NCBI GenBank assembly: GCA_964347035.1
Contig: CAYFXE010000011.1
Span: forward strand, 8,519 to 72,518
Length of the DNA stretch: 64,000 nucleotides
Direction of reading: 5' to 3'
Origin: CAYFXE01 sp964347035
GTDB taxonomy: Bacteria > Acidobacteriota > Aminicenantia > Aminicenantales > Aminicenantaceae
The position numbers and the translations under genes were made by a program. Each line of letters starts with the position of its first letter. The stretch's first letter is position 1. The notes under the pieces are model-generated. The model made no database searches. It was not told the origin of the DNA and saw only the letters and a program-made list of their open reading frames with translations. Positions 17,169-25,472 of this stretch are shown piece after piece.

Positions 17169-17573
17169 ATGATCGGTGGAATTATTGTTTCTCATGGAAA
17201 ATTAGCTGAGGAGCTTCTCAATGCTCTGACAATCATCCTGGGTGAAGCGGTCAACATTGAGGCCATTTCCATAGGATGGTATGACGATGTCGAGGAGTCG
17301 AAAAAGAAGATCAATCAAAGCTTAAGAAGAGTAAATCAAAAGAATGGGGTGGTGATTTTTACGGATATGTTTGGGGGAACGCCCTCCAACCTGAGCTTCA
17401 GTTTCTTAAAAGACAATAAAGTGGAAATCGTCACAGGAGTCAATCTTCCAATGCTCATCAAGTTTGTCTCTCTACAGAGAAGCAATAATCTAAAAGAGGT
17501 TACCAACAAAGTCGCGGAGCAGGGTAAAAAAAACATTCATCTGGCCAGTGCACTCTTAAGTTCCAAACATTAA
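17169..17573 (+). CDS. PTS EIIA component, mannose family
   Basis: A 134-residue soluble phosphocarrier of the mannose/sorbose EIIA fold. It starts MIGGIIVSHGKLAEELLNA, with His9 as the phosphorylation site, and contains VVIFTDMFGGTPSNLS, the family's second landmark. No EIIB, EIIC or EIID of this type occurs in the window, so a regulatory endpoint of the phosphorelay is more likely than sugar uptake. It lies between rapZ and ptsH on the same strand. Confidence 0.92.
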   Translation: MIGGIIVSHGKLAEELLNALTIILGEAVNIEAISIGWYDDVEESKKKINQSLRRVNQKNGVVIFTDMFGGTPSNLSFSFLKDNKVEIVTGVNLPMLIKFVSLQRSNNLKEVTNKVAEQGKKNIHLASALLSSKH

Positions 17574-17586
17574 GTTTTCCCTACCT

Positions 17587-17856
17587 ATGGTCGAGAGAAA
17601 AATCACCATAAAGAATAAACTGGGTCTTCATGCGAGGGCAGCGGTGAAGTTCGTCAATCTTGCCAATCGTTATGTATCAGCGGTCAAAGTGGAGAAGGAT
17701 GGGAATGAGGTAGACGGAAAAAGCATCCTGGGCATTCTTACCCTTGCTGCTGTCCAGGACAGCCGAATCACACTCAGAGTTTCTGGAAGAGACGAAAAAA
17801 AGGCCATGAAGGCCTTGGTTGCCCTTATCCAGAACAAATTTCAAGAGAAAGAGTAG
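17587..17856 (+). CDS. ptsH: phosphocarrier protein HPr
   Basis: Transfers phosphate from EI to EIIA proteins. The 89 residues keep both regulatory sites: His15 in KLGLHARAAVKF, the target of EI, and Ser46 in EVDGKSILGILTLA, the target of HprK. The presence of Ser46 with hprK in the same operon supports a working serine-phosphorylation switch. The EI gene follows after 5 bases. Confidence 0.96.
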   Translation: MVERKITIKNKLGLHARAAVKFVNLANRYVSAVKVEKDGNEVDGKSILGILTLAAVQDSRITLRVSGRDEKKAMKALVALIQNKFQEKE

Positions 17857-17861
17857 GACAT

Positions 17862-19625
17862 ATGGAATTTATACGGCTTAGAGGCATTGGAGTTTCTCCG
17901 GGCATAGCCATTGGAGAAGCGCGCCTCACGGAAAAAGTCATCTTCACCTCTAGGAAGGAGAGTATCGCCCAGGATCAAGTCAAGGAAGAATTGCAGAGAT
18001 TGCACAAGGCCATTAACAGAACAAAGGATGAGTTGGTCCGGATTAAGGATCATATCAAACGTCAGATAGGGGACGAACATTCCTTCATATTCGAAGCCCA
18101 TCTCCTGATACTTGAAGATAAATCCCTGCGGGCAGAGATAGAAAATTGCATCAAACGAGAAAAAAGCAGAGCTGAGTGGGCTATATCCAGAGCACATGAA
18201 AAATACCAGAAGATTTTCGAATCCATAGATGACGAATATTTTAGACAGCGGAAGTCAGATGTCTCTGATGTTCTGAGCAAAGTCTACAGAAATTTAGCCG
18301 TCACAAAGAAGAAAAAAAGGGAGGAGGATGGGGATAAGATTTTAGTAGCCCATGATCTCCTTCCTTCAGAAGCGGCCACCAAGCTGGGAAAGGGAAATAT
18401 TTTGGGAGTGGCGATCGATAAGGGCGGCCAGACGTCCCACACGGCTATTCTGGCCCGTTCTTTGAACATTCCCACCGTCGTAGGTTTACATAATATTTCT
18501 CAGAAAATCAAAGACGGTGATTACTTGATCGTGGATGGAACCGATGGTGAAGTCATCATCAACCCCCCCCTGGCCATCGAGAAGGAATTTATTAGCAAGC
18601 AGAAAAAATACGACGACTATCGAAAGGAACTTCAGAAGACGGCAAAATTGCGCTCGGCTACTTTGGACGATGTGAGCTTCATGCCTCTTGCGAATATCGA
18701 ACTTCCTGAAGAGGTCAACCTTGCTTTTTCCCTGGGAGCGGAGGGTATTGGTTTGTTCCGGTCAGAATTCATCTATTTACAAAGCCTGACTCTTCCTTCG
18801 GAGGAAGATCATTTTTCGATTTATTCGCAATTGGCCAAAGAAGCCTATCCCTCTCCGGTATACATCCGGACTGTGGATCTAGGCGGAGAGAAGAATTTAC
18901 CCCAACTGAAGATTGAAAAGGAGCCGAATCCTGCTCTCGGACTCAGAGCCATCCGCTTTTCTCTTCGGGACAAAGACCTGTTCAAGATTCAACTCAGAGC
19001 GATTCTGAGAGCCAGCTCCCTCAAGAATGTGAGAATCCTTATTCCTATGGTGACTGAATTCGAGGAGATCGGAGAGATCAAACTTCTCTTCGAAGAGGTT
19101 AAGGATGAGCTCAGACGAAAACGCGTCAAGTTCGATGAACATCTTCCTATAGGCGTGATGATAGAAGTCCCGGCCGCAGCAGCTATGACAGATGTGTTGA
19201 TCAGGGAAGTGGATTATTTGAGCATCGGAACGAATGATTTAATTCAGTACTACTTGGCTGTTGATCGCTCGAACGAATTCGTCTCCTATTTATACAAACC
19301 TCTCCACCCCTCTATCCTGAGACTCGTCAAATTCATCATCGAAACAGCGCAGAAAAGAGGCAAGGAGATCACTGTCTGTGGGGAGATGGCGGCTGACCCT
19401 CTTTCGGCGATTGTCCTGCTTGGTTTCGGGCTGAGGAAATTCAGCATGAATCCTATCTTTATTCCCAGGGTCAAAAATGCTTTGCGTTTGGTCGAGTACA
19501 AGACAGCAAAAAATATTGTCCAGAGAGCCTTGAATCTGAAGAGTTCCCAAGAAATAGAAGAGTATATTATCGAGAAGATCCTGGTCAAACACCCCGAGGC
19601 CTTCTTGATGGGGCAGATCACTTAA
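17862..19625 (+). CDS. ptsI: phosphoenolpyruvate-protein phosphotransferase (Enzyme I)
   Basis: Takes phosphate from phosphoenolpyruvate and passes it to HPr. The 587 residues match full-length EI. The N-terminal region has GIGVSPGIAIGEA and an HPr-binding helical domain. The swivelling phosphohistidine domain has His193 in DKGGQTSHTAILAR. The PEP-binding barrel carries GIGLFRSEF, GTNDLIQYYLAVDR and the catalytic-cysteine motif ITVCGEMAADPL. It is the last gene of the recJ-rpoN-PTS block and overlaps by 4 bases the stop of the convergent cupin isomerase gene. Confidence 0.97.
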   Translation: MEFIRLRGIGVSPGIAIGEARLTEKVIFTSRKESIAQDQVKEELQRLHKAINRTKDELVRIKDHIKRQIGDEHSFIFEAHLLILEDKSLRAEIENCIKREKSRAEWAISRAHEKYQKIFESIDDEYFRQRKSDVSDVLSKVYRNLAVTKKKKREEDGDKILVAHDLLPSEAATKLGKGNILGVAIDKGGQTSHTAILARSLNIPTVVGLHNISQKIKDGDYLIVDGTDGEVIINPPLAIEKEFISKQKKYDDYRKELQKTAKLRSATLDDVSFMPLANIELPEEVNLAFSLGAEGIGLFRSEFIYLQSLTLPSEEDHFSIYSQLAKEAYPSPVYIRTVDLGGEKNLPQLKIEKEPNPALGLRAIRFSLRDKDLFKIQLRAILRASSLKNVRILIPMVTEFEEIGEIKLLFEEVKDELRRKRVKFDEHLPIGVMIEVPAAAAMTDVLIREVDYLSIGTNDLIQYYLAVDRSNEFVSYLYKPLHPSILRLVKFIIETAQKRGKEITVCGEMAADPLSAIVLLGFGLRKFSMNPIFIPRVKNALRLVEYKTAKNIVQRALNLKSSQEIEEYIIEKILVKHPEAFLMGQIT

Positions 19626-20152
19626 GAGGTTTCTCTCCCGTATTCATCCTCAAGGCGGACAATATCGTCTTCATCCGAGTCACCAATCCAAATTTCCATC
19701 ACTCGGGCCTTTTTCGAGCCTGTGCAGCGGAGTCGATGAGGAGCGTTTCGGGGAATGAATATTTCCTCGTTTTCTATGGTTAGCCAGATTCTCTCCCCGA
19801 CTGTGATCTCCAGACCGGAGTCAAGCACTACCCAGAATTCGTCTCGACTTCGGTGGTACTGGAGANNNNNNNNNNGATAATCGGTCTGCTCTTGGGGAAT
19901 GTTATGATAATGAGACAGAGATTTTAACTGAAAATGGCTGGAAGCTGTTTAAGGATTTGGATGAGGGAGAGAAGGTGGCTACCCTTAATCAAGAAACTGG
20001 AGAGAAAAAGCCTCTCCAGGATTGACGGTGATGATTTTTATGTTTCTCGCTTCGGAATAGGGATAGGAACGAAATTTACCCCAGGGTCTGTAGTCTTCCT
20101 GAATATTATTCCTGAAGTTGGCCTCGACTTTAGAAGGATCTTTGCTTTTCAC
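19622..20152 (-). CDS. cupin mannose-6-phosphate isomerase-like protein, split by assembly gap
   Basis: Small cupin related to the C-terminal domain of type II phosphomannose isomerases. The 5' part (GTG at 20152 down to about 19997) encodes RPWGKFRSYPYSEARN and ITVNPGEAFSLQ. The 3' part (19865 down to 19622) resumes with LQYHRSRDEFWVVLDSG, IPRNAPHRLRC and DDIVRLEDEYGRE. The halves join seamlessly at SLQ/YH, giving about 127 residues, if the interposed 10-N gap and ~120 bases of foreign sequence are removed. The only start available after the in-frame ssb stop is this GTG. The gene is probably intact in the real genome. Confidence 0.8.
19866..19875. other. assembly gap (10 N)
   Basis: Ten unresolved bases inside the cupin gene. 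The true gap length is unknown. Confidence 0.99.
19876..20025 (+). other. Hint/intein N-terminal fragment at a contig end
   Basis: Immediately after the gap, a plus-strand frame (codons from 19876, stop at 20023-20025) reads DNRSALGE and then CYDNETEILTENGWKLFKDL and DEGEKVATLNQETGE. This matches the start of an intein/Hint splicing domain: block-A cysteine (codon 19900-19902), the D-x-T-x-(I/V)-L-T turn, G-W, and L-x-x-G-x-x-V-x-T-L-N. The frame ends where the sequence re-enters the cupin gene on the other strand, through the shared bases ACTGGAGA. It is therefore a fragment, most likely brought in by a wrong assembly join. Confidence 0.7.
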
Positions 20153-20158
20153 TTTGAA

Positions 20159-20614
20159 TCAGAAGGGAACTTCGTCTTCTCCCTCGTCCTCCTCCTTGGT
20201 TCCTTTTTCTTCTTCGGGGAATTCAGGGGAGGTCGGTTCAGTGTAAGATTCCCTCTGCTCCATATCCTCACGTTTGCCGAGGAGGATGATGTTCCGTGCC
20301 TCGATTTCAGTCGTGTATCTTTTGTTTCCCTCTCTATCCTGCCAGCTGCGGGTTCTGAGCTTTCCTTCGAGGAGAATCTGTTTGCCTTGGTTCAAGTATT
20401 TTTCACAGAATTCAGCCAATTTCCCCCATACGACGATACGATGCCATTCGGCCCGGATATCGCTTTCGTTTGTATTGGGATTGAAATAGCGTTCATTGGT
20501 GGCCAGAGTGAATCGGGCCACAGCTCTTTCTGTTTGAGGAAGGTATCTTAATTCAGGGTTTTGACCGAGGCGCCCGACTAAGATGACTTTGTTGAGGCTG
20601 TTGATATCTCGCAT
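20159..20614 (-). CDS. ssb: single-stranded DNA-binding protein
   Basis: Coats single-stranded DNA in replication, recombination and repair. The 151 residues start MRDINSLNKVILVGRLGQNP, the typical OB-fold opening, and include EWHRIVVWGKLAEFCEKYL and IEARNIILLGKRED. The protein ends with a disordered acidic tail finishing DEVPF, the partner-binding tip equivalent to DDDIPF. It lies one base downstream of cpoB, so it is co-transcribed with the Tol-Pal genes, which is unusual. Confidence 0.96.
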   Translation of the reverse strand: MRDINSLNKVILVGRLGQNPELRYLPQTERAVARFTLATNERYFNPNTNESDIRAEWHRIVVWGKLAEFCEKYLNQGKQILLEGKLRTRSWQDREGNKRYTTEIEARNIILLGKREDMEQRESYTEPTSPEFPEEEKGTKEEDEGEDEVPF

Positions 20615-20615
20615 T

Positions 20616-21476
20616 TCAGGAAGAAAGCTCTTTGATTTTTTGTTGAGCGATCTTTGTTTCTTCTTCGAGCGGATATTTACTTATCAGGAGTTTGAACACC
20701 AGAAGGGCCTCCTTCTTCTTGCCGAGTTCCACGAGGCTTATTCCCTTCTTCAAGTAGGCCGCGGGAACTTTGTCTCCTTCGGGATAATCGAAGATAAGTT
20801 CGTTGAATTGCTCTATGGCCTTTTCGTAATCATTCAGACTGAAGTAGCACTCCCCTATCCAGTATAGGGCGTTATCGGATAAAGGACTCTTCGGGAATTG
20901 TTCGATGTAGAGGGTAAAACCTTCGATAGCTAGTTCGAAATTTCCTTTCAGGTAATCTGTATAGGCCAAGTTGTAGACCACTTGAGGAGAAAGAGAAGGA
21001 GATGGGATGGGTGTTTGAGGCGCTTCTTCCTCTGTCTCTGTCTTTTTTTCCACAATCTCTTCTGCTGAAGAGGATGCTTCATCTGTTGGTTCTTCTTCAG
21101 GCTGAACTGAGGTGAACGATACTTTCTTGATTTCGATGAGCTCTCCGAAGACTTTGATGAGCTGGGAGTTCATGGATTCAATTTTTTCAAGAAGCACTTG
21201 GTACTGGGCCGGGATATGTTTCTGATCTTCCTTAAAGCTAGCCTGATCTCTTTGGAATTGCCTGACCAGAGTCAACAGTTCGCTGAATTGGTCTTTTATG
21301 CGCTGTATGTTTTCTGTGTTGCTTTCTAGCTTTTCTTCGAGTTGGATGATTTTTTGTTTGAGAAGCTGGACATCCTTGTAGATAAGTTCGTAGGCCTTCT
21401 TTTCTTTATCTGCCCCTCCTGCCAAGAAAGGCAAGAGAAGGATAAGAAATATCGTAGAAAAAACCTTTTTGGTCAT
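20616..21476 (-). CDS. cpoB: Tol-Pal system protein CpoB/YbgF
   Basis: Periplasmic protein coordinating peptidoglycan synthesis with outer-membrane constriction. The 286 residues open with a signal peptide (TKKVFSTIFLILLLPFLAGG), followed by an N-terminal coiled coil (about residues 28-110), an acidic threonine/proline linker, and C-terminal tetratricopeptide repeats such as SDNALYWIGECYFSLNDYEK and EGDKVPAAYLKKGISL. It follows pal by 3 bases, the usual tol-pal position. Confidence 0.92.
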   Translation of the reverse strand: MTKKVFSTIFLILLLPFLAGGADKEKKAYELIYKDVQLLKQKIIQLEEKLESNTENIQRIKDQFSELLTLVRQFQRDQASFKEDQKHIPAQYQVLLEKIESMNSQLIKVFGELIEIKKVSFTSVQPEEEPTDEASSSAEEIVEKKTETEEEAPQTPIPSPSLSPQVVYNLAYTDYLKGNFELAIEGFTLYIEQFPKSPLSDNALYWIGECYFSLNDYEKAIEQFNELIFDYPEGDKVPAAYLKKGISLVELGKKKEALLVFKLLISKYPLEEETKIAQQKIKELSS

Positions 21477-21479
21477 AGA

Positions 21480-22031
21480 CTATTTAGCTATGATCATGAA
21501 TTGAGCTCTCCTGTTTTTTTGCCAGGCCACTTCGTTGTGTCCAGGGTCTAAGGGTTGGCTCTTGCCGTAAGAGATGATTTCTACCCTATTGGAAGCGATT
21601 CCGAGAGATGTCAGATAGTCGACTGTTGATTTCGCTCTTTTTTCACCTAGCGCCAGGTTGTACTCCTCAGTGCCTCGCTCGTCGCAATGGCCCTCGATGA
21701 GGATACGTACGGTAGTCCATTTTTTCAGCCATGCGGCGTTTTCTTCGAGCACGGGTTTGGCATCATCGCGGATGAAATATTTATCAAAGTCGAAATGGAT
21801 CATTAACAGTGGGGCTTCCTTGTTGATATCCTCCAGGGATTTAGCCATGAATATCTCTTCTTCAGTCAATTCGGGCTCCTTAACCACGGGCGGCTCTTCA
21901 ACTTTTTCTACTTTAGGCTGTTCTTTGACTTGAGGGGGAGGTGGTGGGACTTCTTCCACCTTCTTCCGACAAGAGAGAAAAAAAGCGAAAACCAAGAAAA
22001 AGACTAGTGTGAAAATGAGTATTTTTTTCAT
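21480..22031 (-). CDS. pal: peptidoglycan-associated lipoprotein Pal
   Basis: Outer-membrane lipoprotein that binds peptidoglycan and pairs with TolB. The 183 residues have a lipoprotein signal (FFLVFAFFLSC; lipid-modified Cys near residue 21), a proline-rich linker (VPPPPPQVKEQPK), and a C-terminal OmpA-type domain with IHFDFDKYFIRDDAKPVLEE, LIEGHCDERGTEEYNLALGE and NRRAQF. A strong AAAGGAGG ribosome site and a dedicated promoter (22097-22125) precede it. Confidence 0.96.
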   Translation of the reverse strand: MKKILIFTLVFFLVFAFFLSCRKKVEEVPPPPPQVKEQPKVEKVEEPPVVKEPELTEEEIFMAKSLEDINKEAPLLMIHFDFDKYFIRDDAKPVLEENAAWLKKWTTVRILIEGHCDERGTEEYNLALGEKRAKSTVDYLTSLGIASNRVEIISYGKSQPLDPGHNEVAWQKNRRAQFMIIAK

Positions 22032-22096
22032 TTGGCCTCCTTTTGGTGATAGTTGTTCCTTCCCATTTGAATCTTTTTCAGGTCATATCTTCACCA

Positions 22097-22125
22097 TTTA
22101 TACAATTAAACTCCGCGGCTGTCAA
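22097..22125 (-). promoter_or_regulatory. sigma-70 promoter of pal-cpoB-ssb
   Basis: Minus strand: perfect -35 TTGACA (22120-22125), 17-base spacer, -10 TATAAA (22097-22102). The predicted start near 22090 gives a ~60-base leader ending in AAAGGAGG before pal. It lies in the 186-base tolB-pal spacer and would let pal, cpoB and ssb be expressed apart from tolQRAB. Confidence 0.78.
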
Positions 22126-22217
22126 CAACGCTTTCCCAGGAAATGAAAAAATTCCTAAGGAAAAAGATGATTTTTAGACGCGAAATCTCTCATTTATCAA
22201 TATTGGGTTAACTGAAA

Positions 22218-23504
22218 TCAACGAGACCAGTCGGGGAGCTTGTTTTCTCCCTTGGACGTCAATCGCCTCAAGTTGGCGCCATCATAATCGATTGAGTAGA
22301 GCTGTATGGTTCCTGTCGAGTTTGAAGAAAAGATAATATGACGACCATCAGGGGACCATGACGGCGATTCGTTTCGGGCGTTGCTCTCGGTGAGTTTTAT
22401 GATTTGATTTGTGCGGAGGTTGAGAACATAGATATCAAATATCTGATCCACTCGAGAAACATAAGCGATGCGGTCTCCTGTTGGCGACCAGGCGGGAGCA
22501 TCGTGATATCCTCCGCCGAAACTAACTCTTCTCACGTTGGATCCCTCGGCATCCATGATATAGATTTGAGGTGTGCCTCCTCTGTCAGAAGTGAAGGCGA
22601 TCTCCCGACTCGTGGGCGACCAAGAGGGAGCAGTATCGATGGCTTTATTGAATATCAATCTCTTGATGTTTTTTCCATCGCTCGAGGCTATGTAGATCTC
22701 GGGGTTTCCCTCATCTACAGTTGAGCAGAAAGCAAGTTTTTTTCCATCTGGAGAGAACGAGGGAGAGAAATTTGTTCCAAGGCTTAACACTTCGGTTATT
22801 TTCCCCTCATAAGGATTCAGGATATAAAGGCTAGCTCTGTTTTTCCGGTAAGACGTGTAAGCGATCTTTTTCCCATCGGCAGACCAGGCAGGCATGTAGT
22901 CCCTTATCTTATTGAAAGTCAAACGCATCTGGTTACGACCATCATAATCCATCATGTAGAGTTCGTCGTTGCCGTCTCTATTCGATATAAAGACGATTTT
23001 GGAAGTGAAAATTGTCTTTTCCCCAAAAATTTTCAAGATTTCATCAGCCATCCTGTGAGCCACAAGGGGGAGAAGACTTTTATCAGATTGGTAACGTTTT
23101 CCGAATATGAACCGCTCACTCCTGACATCATAGACTTTCCCTTCGAAGAGAATGTTTGCTCCCTCTCCCTCTCGAATTTCACCGACGAACAGGATCCTAG
23201 CCTGGATGGATTCCCAATCCTTGAAGAAAATTTTTTCCGGATTCAGAGGACGGATATAATCATAATAGCTTTGTGGTAAGGATTGGAAGACACGGCTGTA
23301 TTTGAGATCACTGGAGAGGACTTGATGTAACTCTTCAGCGAAGGTGGAGACTTCGGTGGATGGACTCGCGACTTTGAATTTAGGGAGGGCGATCGGAATC
23401 GCTGGCATGCCCTCCTTGATGCTCAACACCACCTCCTGTTGAGGATAGAGAGAAATAAAGATAAGAAGAGGAATTGAAATCAACAAAAAAATTTTTATTT
23501 TCAT
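22218..23504 (-). CDS. tolB: Tol-Pal system beta-propeller protein TolB
   Basis: Periplasmic partner of Pal and TolA. The 428 residues have an N-terminal signal segment (IFLLISIPLLIFISLYP), an alpha/beta domain (about 30-165), then a six-bladed propeller with repeats such as FISNRDGNDELYMMDYDG, PAWSADGKKIAYTSYR, FSPDGKKLAFCSTVD and PSWSPDGRHIIFSSNS. The start overlaps the stop of the TolA-like gene by 4 bases. Confidence 0.95.
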   Translation of the reverse strand: MKIKIFLLISIPLLIFISLYPQQEVVLSIKEGMPAIPIALPKFKVASPSTEVSTFAEELHQVLSSDLKYSRVFQSLPQSYYDYIRPLNPEKIFFKDWESIQARILFVGEIREGEGANILFEGKVYDVRSERFIFGKRYQSDKSLLPLVAHRMADEILKIFGEKTIFTSKIVFISNRDGNDELYMMDYDGRNQMRLTFNKIRDYMPAWSADGKKIAYTSYRKNRASLYILNPYEGKITEVLSLGTNFSPSFSPDGKKLAFCSTVDEGNPEIYIASSDGKNIKRLIFNKAIDTAPSWSPTSREIAFTSDRGGTPQIYIMDAEGSNVRRVSFGGGYHDAPAWSPTGDRIAYVSRVDQIFDIYVLNLRTNQIIKLTESNARNESPSWSPDGRHIIFSSNSTGTIQLYSIDYDGANLRRLTSKGENKLPDWSR

Positions 23505-24307
23505 TTTGAATGCTCGAATATAAGATGAATTCCTAGGTAATCGTCCTCGTATTCTCTGGGAAGAGGAGGGAAGGGGGCTGCTGATTGGACGGCACGGATA
23601 GCGGATAGATCGAGGGAGCGAATTCCACTCAACTCTTCAATTTTCACACCCGATATCTGGCCATTTCTTAAAATCTTGAAGAAAACAGTCGTCTGAAAGG
23701 TCCCTCTCATTCCCGGATCAACAAGGGATGTGAACCAGTTACTCGAGACTCTGTCGATGATAATCTGAAGATAATACGTAAAAGGAAAGTTGGAAAGTCC
23801 AATCTGGGAGGAAAAGGAGGATCCTAAGCCCGGTCCTCCGCCTCGGCCACTGCCAAAGCCGAACCTCACCCCAGACCCAGCTCCACTTCCCTGGGCAGCA
23901 CCTGAGGTACCCTTTTGGGTCGAGGGTGGACTCGTCTTTTTTGACTTCTGGATGACAGCTTTCTTCTTTATCGGGGGTTTGGGTTCTCTTTTTGGCTTCT
24001 CGACCGGATGTCTCATTGTGGAGGGAGTTTCTTGTTCAAGTTTTTGGGGTGTGGTCAGATCTCTAAGTGTTTCCCTTTCGGGAATTTCTGTATCCGCTAT
24101 GGCTTCATATGCGGTGGGAGCACCTCCACCGCCACCTCCTCCAGGAAAAGAAATCACGTTGACATAATGGACCATGCCTTTTCGGGATGGTTTAGGGATA
24201 TAAGGAGAGAGCAGAATCAGTAGAAACAGGATAACATGAGCAGTTAAGGATAGGACGACAGCTCGCCTGAAGGAGACATGGGCTCTGGGTAAGGACATCA
24301 TTCTCAT
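23501..24307 (-). CDS. TolA/TonB-type energy transducer
   Basis: Inner-membrane-anchored periplasm-spanning protein that links the TolQ-TolR motor to TolB/Pal. The 268 residues have one N-terminal helix (about 14-36), a glycine-rich stretch (FPGGGGGGGAP), a proline/lysine-rich linker (around KPKREPKPPIKKKA) and a second glycine-rich region, then a TonB-C-like domain with GTFQTTVFFKILRNGQISGV and AIRAVQSAAPFPPLP. Position between tolR and tolB makes TolA the likely role. It overlaps both neighbours by 4 bases (ATGA). Confidence 0.88.
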   Translation of the reverse strand: MRMMSLPRAHVSFRRAVVLSLTAHVILFLLILLSPYIPKPSRKGMVHYVNVISFPGGGGGGGAPTAYEAIADTEIPERETLRDLTTPQKLEQETPSTMRHPVEKPKREPKPPIKKKAVIQKSKKTSPPSTQKGTSGAAQGSGAGSGVRFGFGSGRGGGPGLGSSFSSQIGLSNFPFTYYLQIIIDRVSSNWFTSLVDPGMRGTFQTTVFFKILRNGQISGVKIEELSGIRSLDLSAIRAVQSAAPFPPLPREYEDDYLGIHLIFEHSK

Positions 24308-24738
24308 TTTTCTTCTTCGAGTTCTACCGGTTCGACCACGAGACCGACAACTTCGACTCCAGCTTTTTTCACGATATCTAAGATTCGGATCACGAATCCG
24401 TAAGTCAGATCCTCATCGGCCCGGATGAAGACGATTTTCTTCTCCTTTCCGAAGAAGTATTCCTTGAGTCTCTGTTCGAGTAGAAATTGGTTGATGACTG
24501 AATCTTCGATGTGAATATATCGATCCTGGGTGATGGTCAGTGTCAAGCCTTCCTCAGCCGGAATAGCATCTGTCTCTGCTTGAGGAAGGTTAACGCCGAT
24601 TCCGGATTGAATCATCGGAGCTGTAACCATAAAGATGATAAGAAGAACGAGCATGACATCGACAAAAGGGGTCACGTTGATCTCGGATAAAGACGTGCCG
24701 ATTCGTCTCTTGGAAACGCGTGGTGTTTTAAGCGCCAT
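24304..24738 (-). CDS. tolR: biopolymer transporter TolR/ExbD
   Basis: Proton-motive-force coupling subunit. The 144 residues have a single helix near residues 25-45 (FVDVMLVLLIIFMVTAPMI). The essential aspartate is visible in INVTPFVDVMLVLLI, and a periplasmic domain with VFIRADEDLTYGFVIRILDI follows. The start lies inside the last codons of tolQ (11-base overlap). Assigned TolR rather than ExbD because of the surrounding tolB and pal. Confidence 0.94.
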   Translation of the reverse strand: MALKTPRVSKRRIGTSLSEINVTPFVDVMLVLLIIFMVTAPMIQSGIGVNLPQAETDAIPAEEGLTLTITQDRYIHIEDSVINQFLLEQRLKEYFFGKEKKIVFIRADEDLTYGFVIRILDIVKKAGVEVVGLVVEPVELEEEK

Positions 24739-25390
24739 AGATTCTTTCTACAAGGTTAAGGAATTCTAAGGAGAAATCCTCCATATCGGTGATTAAATCT
24801 TTTACTCGATGGAGGAAATGATTATAGGCAATGACAGCGGGGATGGCCGCGAAAAGACCAGCCGCTGTCGCAATCAGAGCTTCGGCAATACCCGGGGCCA
24901 CGGTGTCCAGACTTGCGGCTCGGACAATTCCGATTCTCTGGAAAGCATCCATTATGCCCCAGACAGTCCCGAATAGGCCGATAAAGGGAGTCACACTCCC
25001 AGTAGTGGCCAGGAAGCTCATCATTTTTTCCAATCGGGCGATTTCCCTGTTCGAGGCCTTAATCAGCGCTCTGTTTACGCTTTCCAGTTTTTCAGGATTC
25101 AGCCTCGGCGTAGGATTGGATTTTGTCTGATAGGTTAACTCTTTGAAACCGGAACGAAAGAGGGCGGCCAGCGGACTCAGGCGGTATCTTCGTGCGGCCT
25201 CATTGACTTCAACCAGGTTTTGACTTCTCCTGAAAACTGACAGAAACCTCCGCGATTGAGAAGCTGCAGATTTTAGAGTCTTTCTTTTGAAGAATATGAT
25301 AGCCCAGGAGAAAATGGAAAAGAAGATGAGGATGAGGATAACCAACTGAACAACAATCCCGGCCTCGATGATGAGCCTTAAGAAATTCAT
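24728..25390 (-). CDS. tolQ: proton channel protein TolQ/ExbB
   Basis: Three-helix channel subunit of the Tol motor. From the preferred ATG at 25390 it has 220 residues. Conserved segments are SFLATTGSVTPFIGLFGTV and GIAEALIATAAGLFAAIPAV, the family's two pore-lining helices. An upstream in-frame ATG at 25414 lies in the promoter's -10 zone, while the ATG at 25390 follows TTGAGGAAAACA, so the shorter form is chosen. It is the first gene of tolQ-tolR-tolA-tolB. Confidence 0.94.
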   Translation of the reverse strand: MNFLRLIIEAGIVVQLVILILIFFSIFSWAIIFFKRKTLKSAASQSRRFLSVFRRSQNLVEVNEAARRYRLSPLAALFRSGFKELTYQTKSNPTPRLNPEKLESVNRALIKASNREIARLEKMMSFLATTGSVTPFIGLFGTVWGIMDAFQRIGIVRAASLDTVAPGIAEALIATAAGLFAAIPAVIAYNHFLHRVKDLITDMEDFSLEFLNLVERIYGA

Positions 25391-25404
25391 TGTTTTCCTC
25401 AATG

Positions 25405-25433
25405 AAAGTAGCATATGCCAGGGGTATTGTCAA
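25405..25433 (-). promoter_or_regulatory. candidate promoter of tolQRAB with very short leader
   Basis: Minus strand: -35 TTGACA (25428-25433), 17-base spacer, -10 TACTTT (25405-25410). The expected start near 25398 is about 8 bases before the tolQ ATG, so the leader would hold little more than the GAGG sequence. Confidence 0.55.
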
Positions 25434-25472
25434 TGAGATGACCAGCCAGCCTTGTGTTTAATAGCATGAGTT

